A stretch of DNA of 34,981 nucleotides from Rhizobiales bacterium 24-66-13 (GCA_002257205.1 NCHM01000012.1:1-34981); one strand, 5' to 3'; shown: positions 16,261-25,390, counted from the first letter of the stretch. Translations and numbers: made by a program. The notes: a model not told the origin generated them from the letters alone.

Positions 16261-18026
16261 CCGATACAGCACCGTCAGCCAAACCCCCGGCCGCAGCGAT
16301 CTACGCTCTCACCATCGAGCGCTTTCGCGGCATTACCTCTCTCAAGTGGAAACCGTCGCGCGGCGTGAATGTCATTCTCGGCGGCGGCGACGTCGGCAAG
16401 ACCACGATCCTCGAGGCCATCGCGCTTCTCTTCAGCCCCGTCAATCCGACGACGCTCTCCGATCCCGACTATCACGACCGAGATATCGAAGCCGGGTTCT
16501 CCATCGAGGCTGTTCTGTCCCTGCCCGTAGGCGCCGGAATGAGCAGCCAGATGAAACCCTCTTGGCCTTGGGAATGGAGCGGCGAGGAAGCGGCCGTTCC
16601 TGCCCTCGAACACGACGGCAAGCTCGCCGGCGAGCCCGTCTACCGTGTTCGTGTTCGTGGCACCGAAGACCTCGAACTCGCCTATGAGATCGTCCAGCCT
16701 GACGGCTCTGCGGATAGCTTCCCCGTCGCGCTGCGACGCGCGATCGGCCTCGTCCGCTTGAGCGGCGATGATCGCAATGATCGCGATCTCAGGTTAGTCC
16801 AGGGTTCTGCGCTGGATCGGCTACTCTCCGATAAAGGCTTACGCTCCCGCATGGCGAGCGAGTTGGCGAAAAATGACGTCAAGAACGAGCTGACCACCGA
16901 AGCACAGGCTAAGCTCAAGAATCTCGATACTGCGTTCAAGAGAGAAAGCCTGCCTGCCGGCCTCGATCTCGCGATCACTGGTGGGCAAGGTGCGTCGATC
17001 GCGTCAATGATCGGCCTCACCGCGGATCGCTCCGGCATCCAATTGCCCCTTGCGAGCTGGGGAGCCGGAACCCGCCGATTGTCGGCGCTCGCCATCGCCG
17101 AGCAGAATCAGGGCGATGCGCCGATCACGCTCGTCGACGAGGTGGAGCGCGGGCTCGAACCCTACCGGCAGCGGACGCTGATCGAGAAACTCCAAACCGG
17201 CTCGTCGCAGGTGTTTCTGACCACCCACAGCCCGGCCGCCATCTCGTCCGCCGCGACATCCTCGATTTGGTACGTGGATCATACCGGTCAAATCGGGCCG
17301 CTCGACGCGACCAAGATCGCGAAGCACCGCAAGACCGATCCGGAAGCCTTCCTGTCCCGCCTCGCCATCGTTGCGGAAGGCGCGACTGAACTCGGATTTA
17401 CCACGGCCATCCTTGAGCGCGCGTTCGGCTCCGTGCTTGAGCAACATGGCGTGCATGTGAGCGATGGCGGCGGGCACGAGGCGACGCTCGGCATCTTGGA
17501 GGCCCTCGCGGCCGGCGGCTTGCGGTTTGGCGGCTTCGCCGACGATGAAGGCAAACATCCCACGCGCTGGGCCAAGCTTCACACGAAACTCGGCGGATTA
17601 CTCTTCCGCTGGCCGTCGCTCTGCATCGAAGAAAACATCATTGCCGTCGTCCCCGACGACAAGCTGGAAGCGTTCATCGCCGACCCCGCAGGCGAGAAAA
17701 CTGGCATTCGCTTGCGCACTCTGGCCGATCGCCTCGGCATCGCCGAGAAGGACTTCGCTGCGCTCAGGGCGAGGGCCGGGGCCGATTTCAGGGCCCGCAT
17801 AGTCGAGGCAGCTCTCGGCACTGTGCCTACCGGCAAGGAAAGCGATAAAAACGAGTACAAAGCGCATGCTGGCCAATGGTTCAAATCGGTCGATGGTGGG
17901 CGTGAACTCGCCGGCAAGCTCTTCAGCCTCGCGCTCTGGCCGGCGCTGAAACCGCAGCTCCTTCCGTTCTGCAACGCCGTTCGTACAGCCATCGGCCTCA
18001 CCGAGATTGCGGACCTGCATGGATGA
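16257..18026 (+). CDS. gajA: GajA-type OLD-family ATPase/TOPRIM nuclease (Gabija)
   Basis: A 589-residue protein. An ABC/OLD ATPase domain has Walker A GGGDVGKTT (42-50), signature SWGAGTR (267-273), Walker B ITLVDEVE (290-297) and the H-loop TTHSP (H324). A TOPRIM domain follows, with EGATE (E374) and FADDEGK (D429/D430) as metal ligands. Length and order match GajA (about 580), the DNA-nicking component of Gabija, in which the ATPase part senses nucleotide depletion. It is fused to its partners by ATGA overlaps on both sides. The UvrD-like gene directly downstream makes this class-2 OLD/Gabija rather than a stand-alone OLD nuclease. Confidence 0.9.
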   Translation: MTDTAPSAKPPAAAIYALTIERFRGITSLKWKPSRGVNVILGGGDVGKTTILEAIALLFSPVNPTTLSDPDYHDRDIEAGFSIEAVLSLPVGAGMSSQMKPSWPWEWSGEEAAVPALEHDGKLAGEPVYRVRVRGTEDLELAYEIVQPDGSADSFPVALRRAIGLVRLSGDDRNDRDLRLVQGSALDRLLSDKGLRSRMASELAKNDVKNELTTEAQAKLKNLDTAFKRESLPAGLDLAITGGQGASIASMIGLTADRSGIQLPLASWGAGTRRLSALAIAEQNQGDAPITLVDEVERGLEPYRQRTLIEKLQTGSSQVFLTTHSPAAISSAATSSIWYVDHTGQIGPLDATKIAKHRKTDPEAFLSRLAIVAEGATELGFTTAILERAFGSVLEQHGVHVSDGGGHEATLGILEALAAGGLRFGGFADDEGKHPTRWAKLHTKLGGLLFRWPSLCIEENIIAVVPDDKLEAFIADPAGEKTGIRLRTLADRLGIAEKDFAALRARAGADFRARIVEAALGTVPTGKESDKNEYKAHAGQWFKSVDGGRELAGKLFSLALWPALKPQLLPFCNAVRTAIGLTEIADLHG

Positions 18027-19540
18027 GCGACGCGTCCGTCCACACGGCGTTAAGGTCCGACGCACCGCTGGTGCTGGTCGAAGCGCCGGCCGGCTGCGGC
18101 AAGACACACCAGGGCGCCGACTACGCCCGCGATGTCTCCGTTGATCGCTCCAACCGCCTCCTAATCCTGACGCATACACACGCGGCCTGCTCAGTGTTCG
18201 CCGAGCGTACCCGAGGCAGCGGTAGCCGCGTCGAGATCCGCACGATCGACAGCCTCATCGCGCATATCGCAACCGCTTATCATCTCGGCCTCGGACTTCC
18301 GGCAGATGTGCCGACCTGGGCCAGGCGGACGCCCGATGGCTATCGGCATGTCGCGCTTCGCGTTGCAGCCCTGCTCAGACGACATCCAATGATCGCCGCT
18401 ACTTTGGCCAAACGCTATCCTGTCGTGATCTGCGATGAGCATCAGGATTGCAGCGGCGACCAGCATGCGCTCGGCATGGCCATGCTCGATCAAGGCGCGA
18501 GATTGCGAGTCTTCGCCGACCCCGTGCAACGCATCTTCAAGGAAATGCCGCTAGCCGGCTCCACTCCGGCGCAGGATTGGGGCGCTCTCACGAAACAGGC
18601 CCATGCGTTCGAGGAGCTCGACACGCCGCATCGCTGGCAGAGCGGCTGCCCCGACCTTGGGCGCTGGACCCTCCTGGCGCGGGCCGCGCTCAAAAACGGC
18701 GGAAAGATTGATCTTCGCGATAATCTGCCGGCCAGCGTGTCGGTGGTTGTTGCAGAGAACCAGGCCCGCAGGAACATGGAGTATCAGCTCGCTCCGGCCG
18801 ACCGGCGAGCCATCGACGCATTCACGCGATCCCATGCGTCGCTGCTCGTCCTCACGCGGTATAATGAGACGGCACGCTCATTGCGCGCCTTCTTCAACCG
18901 CCGGCTCCCACTATGGGAAGGCCATACGCGTTCGGCCCTTGAGAAGCTGGTTGACGCGATTACCGCAGGCAACGCCGACTGCCCCAAGCTTGCCGCCGCC
19001 GTCGTCACGTTCATGAATGATATCGGCAAAGGCTTCAGCCCTTCGGCGTTCGGCGATCGCTTCGAAAAGGAAGTGCGCGAAGGCTGTACGGCAAGGAGTC
19101 GAGGCAAGCCCGCCGCGATCCAGGAGCTTGGCCGCTTCCTCTTGGCCGAGCCTGATCATCGGGGAGTCGCCAAGCTTCTCGCGCGCTTGGCGGAGCTGAA
19201 ACAGGGCGACGCCGATTTCGCCGATATCGAGATGGATCACAGCAGGGAGTTCTGGGAAGCGGTCAGGCTCGGCAACTTCGAGGATCTCGATGCAGGCTTA
19301 GCCGAGATAACACACCGCCGCACTTACGGACGGCCCAAGCCACCCGACGCCGCCATTAGCACCATCCATAAGGCCAAGGGCCTCGAATGCGGCAACGTCG
19401 TGGTGATGCCGTGTGACGCCACCACCTTTTCTGACCGCGAGGACGCCCGGTGTCTTCTCTATGTTGCTCTCAGCAGAGCCAAGGAGCGATTGATGCTTGT
19501 GGTCTCGCGGACTAATCCAAGTCCGCTCTTTCAACTCTAA
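18023..19540 (+). CDS. gajB: GajB-type UvrD-like helicase (Gabija)
   Basis: A 505-residue superfamily-1 helicase. Motif I is EAPAGCGKT (20-28), then LTHTHAA (Ia), a DEHQD motif II at about 137-141, FADPVQRIF (III), a long insertion, STIHKAKGLE (V, near 446) and YVALSRAKERL (VI, near 478). All ATPase motifs are intact. GajB senses DNA ends or single strands made by phage or by GajA and supports the GajAB complex. Length is close to the usual 490-500 residues. It begins in the gajA stop (18023-18026) and ends 52 nt before the nuclease-like gene. Confidence 0.9.
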   Translation: MSDASVHTALRSDAPLVLVEAPAGCGKTHQGADYARDVSVDRSNRLLILTHTHAACSVFAERTRGSGSRVEIRTIDSLIAHIATAYHLGLGLPADVPTWARRTPDGYRHVALRVAALLRRHPMIAATLAKRYPVVICDEHQDCSGDQHALGMAMLDQGARLRVFADPVQRIFKEMPLAGSTPAQDWGALTKQAHAFEELDTPHRWQSGCPDLGRWTLLARAALKNGGKIDLRDNLPASVSVVVAENQARRNMEYQLAPADRRAIDAFTRSHASLLVLTRYNETARSLRAFFNRRLPLWEGHTRSALEKLVDAITAGNADCPKLAAAVVTFMNDIGKGFSPSAFGDRFEKEVREGCTARSRGKPAAIQELGRFLLAEPDHRGVAKLLARLAELKQGDADFADIEMDHSREFWEAVRLGNFEDLDAGLAEITHRRTYGRPKPPDAAISTIHKAKGLECGNVVVMPCDATTFSDREDARCLLYVALSRAKERLMLVVSRTNPSPLFQL

Positions 19541-19592
19541 CTCTTCTATCGACAATCAGCCTTCTAACAACGCAATCACCCATGAGCGGCCG

Positions 19593-20573
19593 ATGCAGTT
19601 CAAGCCGAGGAATATACGGGCGATAGCGGAAATGGTGATCGGCAACGCCGATCATTTTCCCTATCGTTCGAGCAGCTTCATCACCGAATTCTTCCAGGAA
19701 TGCGATCTCGAATTCGTTCACGATGGATCGACGCGCTGGGCCTGGGCCGCAGGTCGCCTCGAAGAGCTGCTCGCCGAACCCCAGCCCGTCGCTCACGCTC
19801 TTCCCGAGCGCTTCATGACCGTGCTGCGGACCCTGATGCTCAAGTCAGACGCCACGGACGAAGACTCCGGTCGAGTGAACGCGTTGGCGGCCCTCAACGC
19901 TCCGCTGATGCGGGAAGGGTTCGAAGCCTACTACGGCGACGACGACCACCTCTATGTGCGCCATATCGCGTCGCGCACCGTCTCCAGCGCCGCCAGCCCC
20001 CATCGGCCGTTGACCCCGGCCGAGGTCAAACGCCGCGACCAGCTCGCCGCCTATCTCGATACGTGCTCCGAAGACGAGTTGATCGAAGAAGTCCTGCAGC
20101 CGATGTTTCGACAACTCGGCTTCCATCGCATCACGGCCGCAGGTCACAAGGACAAGGCTCTGGAGTACGGCAAGGATGTCTGGATGCGGTTCACGCTCCC
20201 GACCCAGCATGTCCTCTACTTCGGCATTCAAGCCAAGAAGGGGAAGATCGATGCCGCAGGCATGAGCCGCGACGGTAGCCGGAACATCGCTGAGATCCAT
20301 CAGCAGGTTTTGATGATGCTGGGCCACGAAATCTTCGATCCGGAGACAAGCAAGAAAGTGCTTGTCGACCACGCCTTCATCGTTGCGGGCGGCGAGATCA
20401 CCAAGCAGGCGCGCAACTGGCTGGGCGGCAAGCTGGACGCCACCAAGCGCAGCCAGATCATGTTCATGGATCGCGATGACATCTTGAACCTGTTCACGGT
20501 CAACAATATCCCGCTGCCGCCAAGTGCGCTTCCTCCGGGCAGTCAGCCTCTTTCGGATGACATACCGTTCTGA
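19593..20573 (+). CDS. PD-(D/E)xK (Mrr-like) nuclease-domain protein linked to Gabija
   Basis: A 326-residue protein. The N-terminal region (about 1-60, FPYRSSSFITEFFQECDLEF then VHDGSTR) resembles the N-terminal domains of AbiJ-like abortive-infection proteins. The C-terminal half has the core of a restriction-endonuclease fold: EVLQPMFRQLGF (helix), EYGKDVW (Asp, about 196) and FGIQAKKGKID (Q-x-K, about 211-219), the D...QxK variant found in Mrr-like enzymes. The start is ATG 19593, where this conserved N-terminus begins; readings starting at 19497 would overlap gajB. Gabija normally has two genes, so a third nuclease gene 52 nt downstream on the same strand is notable. Cofunction is inferred. 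Confidence 0.75.
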   Translation: MQFKPRNIRAIAEMVIGNADHFPYRSSSFITEFFQECDLEFVHDGSTRWAWAAGRLEELLAEPQPVAHALPERFMTVLRTLMLKSDATDEDSGRVNALAALNAPLMREGFEAYYGDDDHLYVRHIASRTVSSAASPHRPLTPAEVKRRDQLAAYLDTCSEDELIEEVLQPMFRQLGFHRITAAGHKDKALEYGKDVWMRFTLPTQHVLYFGIQAKKGKIDAAGMSRDGSRNIAEIHQQVLMMLGHEIFDPETSKKVLVDHAFIVAGGEITKQARNWLGGKLDATKRSQIMFMDRDDILNLFTVNNIPLPPSALPPGSQPLSDDIPF

Positions 20574-20690
20574 TCCCCGGCGTCGCCGTGAATATTCATT
20601 TTGAACACTCCCGGCTGTGAGCAGGTGACCGGTACGATCTGTTCGCAGTAAGGCTCGACGATGTTGAAACGGCGAACGCGGAGGCACGAC

Positions 20691-21041
20691 ATGCCCACGA
20701 TCACGCTGTCGGCCACGCCCAAGGGCAACGGTTATCAGGCGACGGTGACATTTCCGGACGATGGTGTTTCAATTAGTTCGACCGAAACCTATCCGACGAT
20801 CGCAGAGGCGATGACGGCCGCCGCAATGAAGCTGCTCGACATGCCCGAGCGCCTGGAGGCCATGGATCGGTCGGAACCGCTGACCACAGGGCGAGACAAG
20901 GCTGACCTCTCACCTCAAATCCGGAATTGCGCCGATACGGAACGACGGAAATGGAGGGGAAAGCCTTCCCCTTGGCCGACGCCGAAGTCGCCGGCGCATC
21001 CCCTTCTGCGGGGAGGTCCCCGCAACGCCCCCCTAGAGTGA
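20691..21041 (+). CDS. Small uncharacterised protein
   Basis: A 116-residue frame with GAGG 6 nt before ATG 20691. The first 65 residues look protein-like (strand-rich TITLSATPKGNGYQATVTF, then a helix EAMTAAAMKLLDMPERLEAM), while the Pro/Arg-rich tail runs into hairpin-forming DNA of the ardC leader. The 117 bp before it hold nothing recognisable. No family is known to me. Confidence 0.45.
   Translation: MPTITLSATPKGNGYQATVTFPDDGVSISSTETYPTIAEAMTAAAMKLLDMPERLEAMDRSEPLTTGRDKADLSPQIRNCADTERRKWRGKPSPWPTPKSPAHPLLRGGPRNAPLE
21007..21024 (+). other. Perfect hairpin upstream of the ardC leader
   Basis: TGCGGGG / CCCCGCA with loop AGGT. No T-tract follows. It could terminate or attenuate transcription before the leader or be part of the leader fold. 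It overlaps the 3' end of the small upstream frame. Confidence 0.4.
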
Positions 21042-21116
21042 GAGTGCGGACCGGGTTCGCCGCGACGGGTTGAGGGCTGGAGGAGAGGCCTCCGGCGCCC
21101 GTCGCGGAGATCCGCG
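21036..21116 (+). promoter_or_regulatory. Structured 5' leader of ardC (radC-RNA-like)
   Basis: A perfect 10-bp stem, CCGCGACGGG (21060-21069) with CCCGTCGCGG (21098-21107), encloses an inner hairpin CTGGAGG/CCTCCGG (21077-21083/21089-21095). An outer GCGGA/TCCGC pair is possible. The ribosome site GGAG begins at the 3' end of the stem, 7 nt before ATG 21117, so stem formation could block translation. The layout and purine-rich entry GAGTGAGAG match the leaders at 22168 and 26026. The radC RNA motif described upstream of antirestriction, integrase and methylase genes is the best known candidate. Confidence 0.6.
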
Positions 21117-22070
21117 ATGTCCAGCAAAACCGCTTCGGCACGCCCCGGCCACGACCGGGCGAGCCTCTATGACGAAATCACCGGCAAGATCATCGCCGAA
21201 CTGGAGGCCGGCCGCGTGCCCTGGGTCCAGCCCTGGGGGACGGCCGCGGCGAAGGCGCCGCTCGCCATGCCGAAGAACGCCGCCACCGGCCGGCAGTATT
21301 CGGGGGTCAACGTCCTGATCCTCTGGGGCGCCGTGATCGAGCACAGCTTTCCCACCCAGAGCTGGCTGACCTTTCGCCAGGCGCTCTCGCTCGGCGGCAA
21401 TGTGCGCAAGGGCGAGCACGGCACTACCGTCGTCTATGCCGACCGCTTCGTGCCGGACGACGAGAAGCGACGCGCCCGCGAGACCGGCGAGGAAGCGGCC
21501 GCGATCCCGTTCCTGAAGCGGTTCACCGTTTTCAACGCCGCCCAATGCGAGAACCTGCCGGCCGACGTGGCGGCCGTTGCGCCACCACCGCTGCCGGGCC
21601 TCATCGAGCCCAGGGTCGAGGCGCTGATCCGCGCGACCGGCATCGACTTCCGCATCGGCGGCAACCGCGCCTTCTATGCGCCGGGCCCGGACTTCGTGAT
21701 GGTCCCGCCGCCGCAAGCCTATTTCGAGCCGATCAACTGGCACCGCACGGCCCTGCACGAGCTGGGGCACGCCAGTGGCCATCCGTCCCGTCTCGGGCGC
21801 GATTTGACCGGCAGCCTCGGCACGAAGAAATACGCGTTCGAGGAGCTGGTGGCGGAGATGAACGCCGCCTTCTGCTGCGCTTCGCTCGGGATAGTCCCAA
21901 CCGTGCGCCATGCGGACTACATCGGCTCCTGGCTCGAGGTGCTGCGCGAGGACAACCGCGCCGTCGTGCGCGCCGCCTCACTGGCCAGCAAGGCGGCGGA
22001 CTGGATCCTCGGCTTCCTGCCTGAGACCGAGAGCGCCGCCACCCGCCCCACAGCGCAGGAGGCCGCGTGA
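21117..22070 (+). CDS. ardC: ArdC-family antirestriction protein (ssDNA-binding / zincin)
   Basis: A 317-residue protein. The N-terminal half (about 12-110) has the ArdC single-stranded-DNA-binding domain pattern (LYDEITGKIIAELEAGRVPW, NAATGRQYSGVN, GGNVRKGEHGT). The C-terminal half is a metallopeptidase-like domain with HELGH at 214-218 and the third ligand in FEELVAEMNAAF. ArdC proteins protect incoming DNA from host restriction during conjugation. Length fits the family (about 290-320). The start ATG 21117 sits behind the structured leader and its GGAG. It is the first gene of the element backbone. Confidence 0.93.
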   Translation: MSSKTASARPGHDRASLYDEITGKIIAELEAGRVPWVQPWGTAAAKAPLAMPKNAATGRQYSGVNVLILWGAVIEHSFPTQSWLTFRQALSLGGNVRKGEHGTTVVYADRFVPDDEKRRARETGEEAAAIPFLKRFTVFNAAQCENLPADVAAVAPPPLPGLIEPRVEALIRATGIDFRIGGNRAFYAPGPDFVMVPPPQAYFEPINWHRTALHELGHASGHPSRLGRDLTGSLGTKKYAFEELVAEMNAAFCCASLGIVPTVRHADYIGSWLEVLREDNRAVVRAASLASKAADWILGFLPETESAATRPTAQEAA

Positions 22071-22167
22071 TGTGTGGGATGTGTCCCGCCTGGAATCCGG
22101 AAAAGCGGGAAGGCGGACTTCCGGCTTCGTGTCTTTCTGGTTCGTCGGCTTTGCGGGGCGGTCCTCC

Positions 22168-22252
22168 GAGAGGAAGAGGGCTGCGCCGGTTTTCGCGGCG
22201 GGTTGGAGGTCGAGAGAGAGTCTCTTGGCCGCCCGCCGCGGAGACTACCCCC
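22168..22252 (+). promoter_or_regulatory. Structured 5' leader of parB (radC-RNA-like)
   Basis: A purine-rich entry GAGAGGAAGAGGGCTG is followed by a perfect 9-bp stem, CGCGGCGGG (22194-22202) with CCCGCCGCG (22232-22240). The inner hairpin GGTCGAGAGA/TCTCTTGGCC encloses GAG. GGAG follows the stem directly, 10 nt before ATG 22253. The stem differs in sequence from those of the ardC and helicase leaders but keeps position and pairing. Confidence 0.6.
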
Positions 22253-24385
22253 ATGGCTACTGCCATTCAGAAAATCACCCTGTCGTCCTCGCGCGACATT
22301 CCCTTCAATAAGCTGGTGCTCAGCCAGTCGAACGTCCGGCGCGTGAAGGCCGGCGTCTCTATCGAGGAACTGGCCGAGGACATCGCCCGGCGCACGTTGC
22401 TCCAGGGCCTCAACGTCCGGCCGGTCCTCGACGCCGAGGGCGCCGAGACCGGCATGTTCGAGATCCCGGCCGGCGGCCGTCGTTACCGGGCGCTCGAACT
22501 GCTGGTGAAGCAGAAGCGCCTCGCGAAGACCGCGCCCGTTCCGTGCGTGGTCCGCGATCCGGCGACCGACATCCTCGGCGAGGACGACTCGCTGGCCGAG
22601 AACATCCAGCGTGCGCCGCTCCATCCGCTCGACCAGTTCCGCGCCTTCCAGGCCCTGCGCGAGAAGGGGCGCTCCGAGGAAGACATCGCCGCGGCGTTCT
22701 TCGTCGGTGTGAACGTCGTGAAGCAGCGCCTGCGCCTGGCGTCGGTCGCGCCGGCCTTGCTCGACGTCTACGCCGAGGACGGCATGTCGCTCGAGCAGCT
22801 CATGGCCTTCACCGTCACCGCCGACCATGCCCGCCAGGAGCAGGTCTGGCAGGTGATCTCCGGCTCCTGGCAGAAGGAGCCCTATCAGATCCGCCGCATG
22901 CTGACGGAGAAGGCGGTGCGCGCCTCCGACCGGCGGGCAGTGTTCGTCGGTCTCGACGCCTATGAGGCCGCCGGCGGCGTGGTGCTCCGCGACCTGTTCC
23001 AGTCCGACGATGGCGGCTGGCTCGAAGACATGGCGCTGCTGGACGGCCTGGTCGCCGAGAGACTGAAGACCGAGGCGGAGACGATCGCCGCCGAGGGCTG
23101 GAAGTGGATCGAGGTCGCCATCGACTTCCCCTATGGCCACATCCACGGCCTGCGCCCACTGGAGGGCGTCGCCATCGATCTCACCAGCGAGGAGCAGGCG
23201 ACGATCGACGCGCTCAACGCCGAACAGGCCAAGCTCGAAGCCGAGTATGACGGCGCAGACGAGTTGCCCGACGAGGTGGACGAACGCCTTGGCGAGATCG
23301 AGGCGGCGCTCGCCGCCTTCGACGATCGGCCCGTCACCTACGATCCGGCCGACATTGCCCGCTCCGGCGTCTTCGTCAGCATCGATGTCGAAGGCGCGCT
23401 GTCGGTCGACCGCGGCTACATCCGTCCGGACGATGAAGCGCCGGTGGGCGAGCCGGAGCAGGACGGCGACGCCGATCCCGCAACGGCTCGGACGATCGGC
23501 GCCGATCCCGACGCGCCCGTGGTTCAGCGCGCCGTCATCACCATCGGCGGACAGATCGCCGGACCGGAGGATGAGGACGACGAGGACCTGAAGCCGCTCC
23601 CGGATCGCCTCGTGACCGAACTGACCGCCGAGCGGACGCTGGCGCTGCGCGACAAGCTGGCGAACACGCCCGCCGTCGCGTTCCAGGCCGTGCTGCACAA
23701 GTTCTGCATCGACGTCTTCTCCCGTTACTTCTCCTACGGGACGGCGATGGAGGTGTCGGTGCGCAGCGCCAGCTTCCCGGTGCAGGCGCAAGGGTTGAAG
23801 GACACGCCCGCGGCGAAGGCGATCGACGTGCGTCACAAGGCTTGGGAAGAGCGGTTGCCCAAGGACAAGGCCGATCTCTGGGACTGGCTCACGACCCTCA
23901 CTGGCGACGAACAGGCGACGCTTTTCGCCCATTGCGCCTCCTTCGGCGTCAATGCGCTCTACGAGAAGGGCGACCGCTACGGCGCCGGCGTCTCGTCACA
24001 CACCGTCGAACAGCGGATCGCCGAGGCCGATCGCCTGGCCCAGGCCGTCGATCTCGACATGGTGCAGGCCGGCTGGCGGCCGACCGTCGAGAACTATCTC
24101 GGCCGGGTGCCCAAGCGCCGCATTCTCGAGGCGGTGCAGGAGGGCGCCGGCGAACGGGCGGCGCAGCTCATCGACCATCTGAAGAAGGGCGACATGGCCA
24201 AGGAGGCCGAACGACTCCTGGCCGACACCGGGTGGCTGCCGGAGCCGCTGTGCATCGCCGCCGCGGACGACGCGGCTGTCGAGACCGCCGAAGCCGAAGA
24301 CGACGGTGAGGCGCTCCCCGAATTCCTCGCCGATGACGACGAGGAAACGGAGGCCGAGACGCCGCAGGTGATCGCCGCGGAGTAG
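22253..24385 (+). CDS. Large ParB/RepB/Spo0J-domain protein of integrative elements
   Basis: A 710-residue protein. The ParB nucleotide-binding domain spans about 15-130: QSNVRR at the entry, AGGRRYRA at 73-80 (the GERRxRA box) and ENIQRAPLHPLDQ at about 119-131. An HTH follows (SEEDIAAAFFVGVNVVKQRL, near 150). The rest is long and specific to mobile-element ParBs, with an acidic linker (EDEDDEDLK) and an acidic C-terminus. Likely roles are element maintenance or organisation of element DNA; no ParA is visible here. The start is ATG 22253, behind the leader; longer readings up to 22067 would translate the leader itself and are rejected. Confidence 0.9.
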   Translation: MATAIQKITLSSSRDIPFNKLVLSQSNVRRVKAGVSIEELAEDIARRTLLQGLNVRPVLDAEGAETGMFEIPAGGRRYRALELLVKQKRLAKTAPVPCVVRDPATDILGEDDSLAENIQRAPLHPLDQFRAFQALREKGRSEEDIAAAFFVGVNVVKQRLRLASVAPALLDVYAEDGMSLEQLMAFTVTADHARQEQVWQVISGSWQKEPYQIRRMLTEKAVRASDRRAVFVGLDAYEAAGGVVLRDLFQSDDGGWLEDMALLDGLVAERLKTEAETIAAEGWKWIEVAIDFPYGHIHGLRPLEGVAIDLTSEEQATIDALNAEQAKLEAEYDGADELPDEVDERLGEIEAALAAFDDRPVTYDPADIARSGVFVSIDVEGALSVDRGYIRPDDEAPVGEPEQDGDADPATARTIGADPDAPVVQRAVITIGGQIAGPEDEDDEDLKPLPDRLVTELTAERTLALRDKLANTPAVAFQAVLHKFCIDVFSRYFSYGTAMEVSVRSASFPVQAQGLKDTPAAKAIDVRHKAWEERLPKDKADLWDWLTTLTGDEQATLFAHCASFGVNALYEKGDRYGAGVSSHTVEQRIAEADRLAQAVDLDMVQAGWRPTVENYLGRVPKRRILEAVQEGAGERAAQLIDHLKKGDMAKEAERLLADTGWLPEPLCIAAADDAAVETAEAEDDGEALPEFLADDDEETEAETPQVIAAE

Positions 24386-24392
24386 CCCACGC

Positions 24393-24465
24393 GCGGGGCG
24401 GCTTCGGCCGTCCCGCATCCTTCCACATCGATCCACCCGAGAGCCCGGCCCGCATGCCGGGCTCT
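24393..24465 (+). terminator. Two tandem hairpins after parB
   Basis: Hairpin 1: GCGGGGCGGC / GCCGTCCCGC (24393-24416) around a TTCG tetraloop, with one G-T pair. Hairpin 2: AGAGCCCGGC / GCCGGGCTCT (24440-24465), perfect. Neither has a long T-tract (TTGGCATTT follows the second). They probably attenuate transcription or protect the parB mRNA end before the next gene at 24486. Confidence 0.5.
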
Positions 24466-24485
24466 TGGCATTTCAGGAGCGCCGC

Positions 24486-24902
24486 ATGCCCACATTCACC
24501 ATTGAAACGACCTACCGCCTGCCGGTCTACCGGCAGCGTAGCTATGAGGCGGAAACCCTCGACGCCGCCTGTGCGCTCGCTATCGCCGATGAGGGCTGGG
24601 ACGACGAGAAGTCCGACGTCGAGACTTCCGGCGACACCTATGTCACCGGCGCCTGGGAGGGGCGCGACGCCGCCTATCACGGCGGGGCGCTCAGCATCCC
24701 GTCGCAGTTCGGCGAACAGCTCCAGCGCAGGGCCGACCATTTCGAGGTGCTGCTCGGCTTGCTCAAAGTCTTCGCGCACGCGCCGGACGCGGAACCGGCC
24801 GACGGTCCGTTCTGGCGTCAGCGCCTGGACGCGGCGATCGCCAAAGGCGAGGCAATTCTTGCGGACGAACCTGATCCCCAAGCGGCGGGAGGCGCGTCAT
24901 GA
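24486..24902 (+). CDS. Small conserved-type backbone protein of unknown function
   Basis: A 138-residue acidic protein, ATG 24486 with AGGAG 7 nt upstream. It has a strand-rich N-terminus (TFTIETTYRLPVYRQRSYEAET) and a helical C-terminal half (FGEQLQRRADHFEVLLGLL). There is no catalytic motif or membrane segment. It overlaps the next gene by ATGA, so the two are translated together. The genomic position between parB and the helicase is typical of small accessory proteins in this backbone. I do not recognise the family. Confidence 0.72.
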   Translation: MPTFTIETTYRLPVYRQRSYEAETLDAACALAIADEGWDDEKSDVETSGDTYVTGAWEGRDAAYHGGALSIPSQFGEQLQRRADHFEVLLGLLKVFAHAPDAEPADGPFWRQRLDAAIAKGEAILADEPDPQAAGGAS

Positions 24903-25390
24903 CCGAGTATGTCGTGAAGATCGGCTTTTGGCTGCGCGCCTACGACAGCGTCACGGTCGAGGCGGATGCCGACGCCGAAGCGATCGAGAAAGCCAAGATC
25001 GCTGCGACGACGGCGATGACGTCGACCGCACACCCCGAGCATGTCGAGTTTGACGAGCGACGCGAGGGCGTCATCGCCTTTATCGACCGGGTCAACTCGG
25101 ACGGCCGCGAACCAGTGGTCGAGGATATCGCGTTCGACGACGATCGCATCCATCCGGACGGCGCGCCCTCTCGCGCCGATAAGGAGACACAGCCCCGCCG
25201 CGTCGTCTTCGCCTACCGTGTGCCAGTCCACGTCGAGGTCGAGGACGGGCTGGTCTCGCGCGTCACCGTCATCGATGAGACGCCGGTCGCCGATCCTACT
25301 GTCGTTGAAGGCGATGCCGGCTACCTCGCCGAAGCGGTCGCCGCGGCGGACGACGGCCAAGCTTGGCCCTCCTGGCAGTTTGGGTACTGA
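24899..25390 (+). CDS. Small acidic backbone protein of unknown function
   Basis: A 163-residue acidic protein that starts inside the previous stop. The N-terminus (TEYVVKIGFWLRAYDSVTVEADADAEAIEKAK, i.e. strand-strand-helix) resembles that of its neighbour in pattern, suggesting both derive from one small fold. It has no Cys or His clusters and no membrane segment. It is followed by 65 bp without features and then a gene on the opposite strand. The function is unknown. Confidence 0.72.
   Translation: MTEYVVKIGFWLRAYDSVTVEADADAEAIEKAKIAATTAMTSTAHPEHVEFDERREGVIAFIDRVNSDGREPVVEDIAFDDDRIHPDGAPSRADKETQPRRVVFAYRVPVHVEVEDGLVSRVTVIDETPVADPTVVEGDAGYLAEAVAAADDGQAWPSWQFGY

Noticed and set aside
21917..23932. 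A 671-residue antisense frame over parB
   Set aside because: No family motifs and biased composition; the plus strand encodes an intact ParB.
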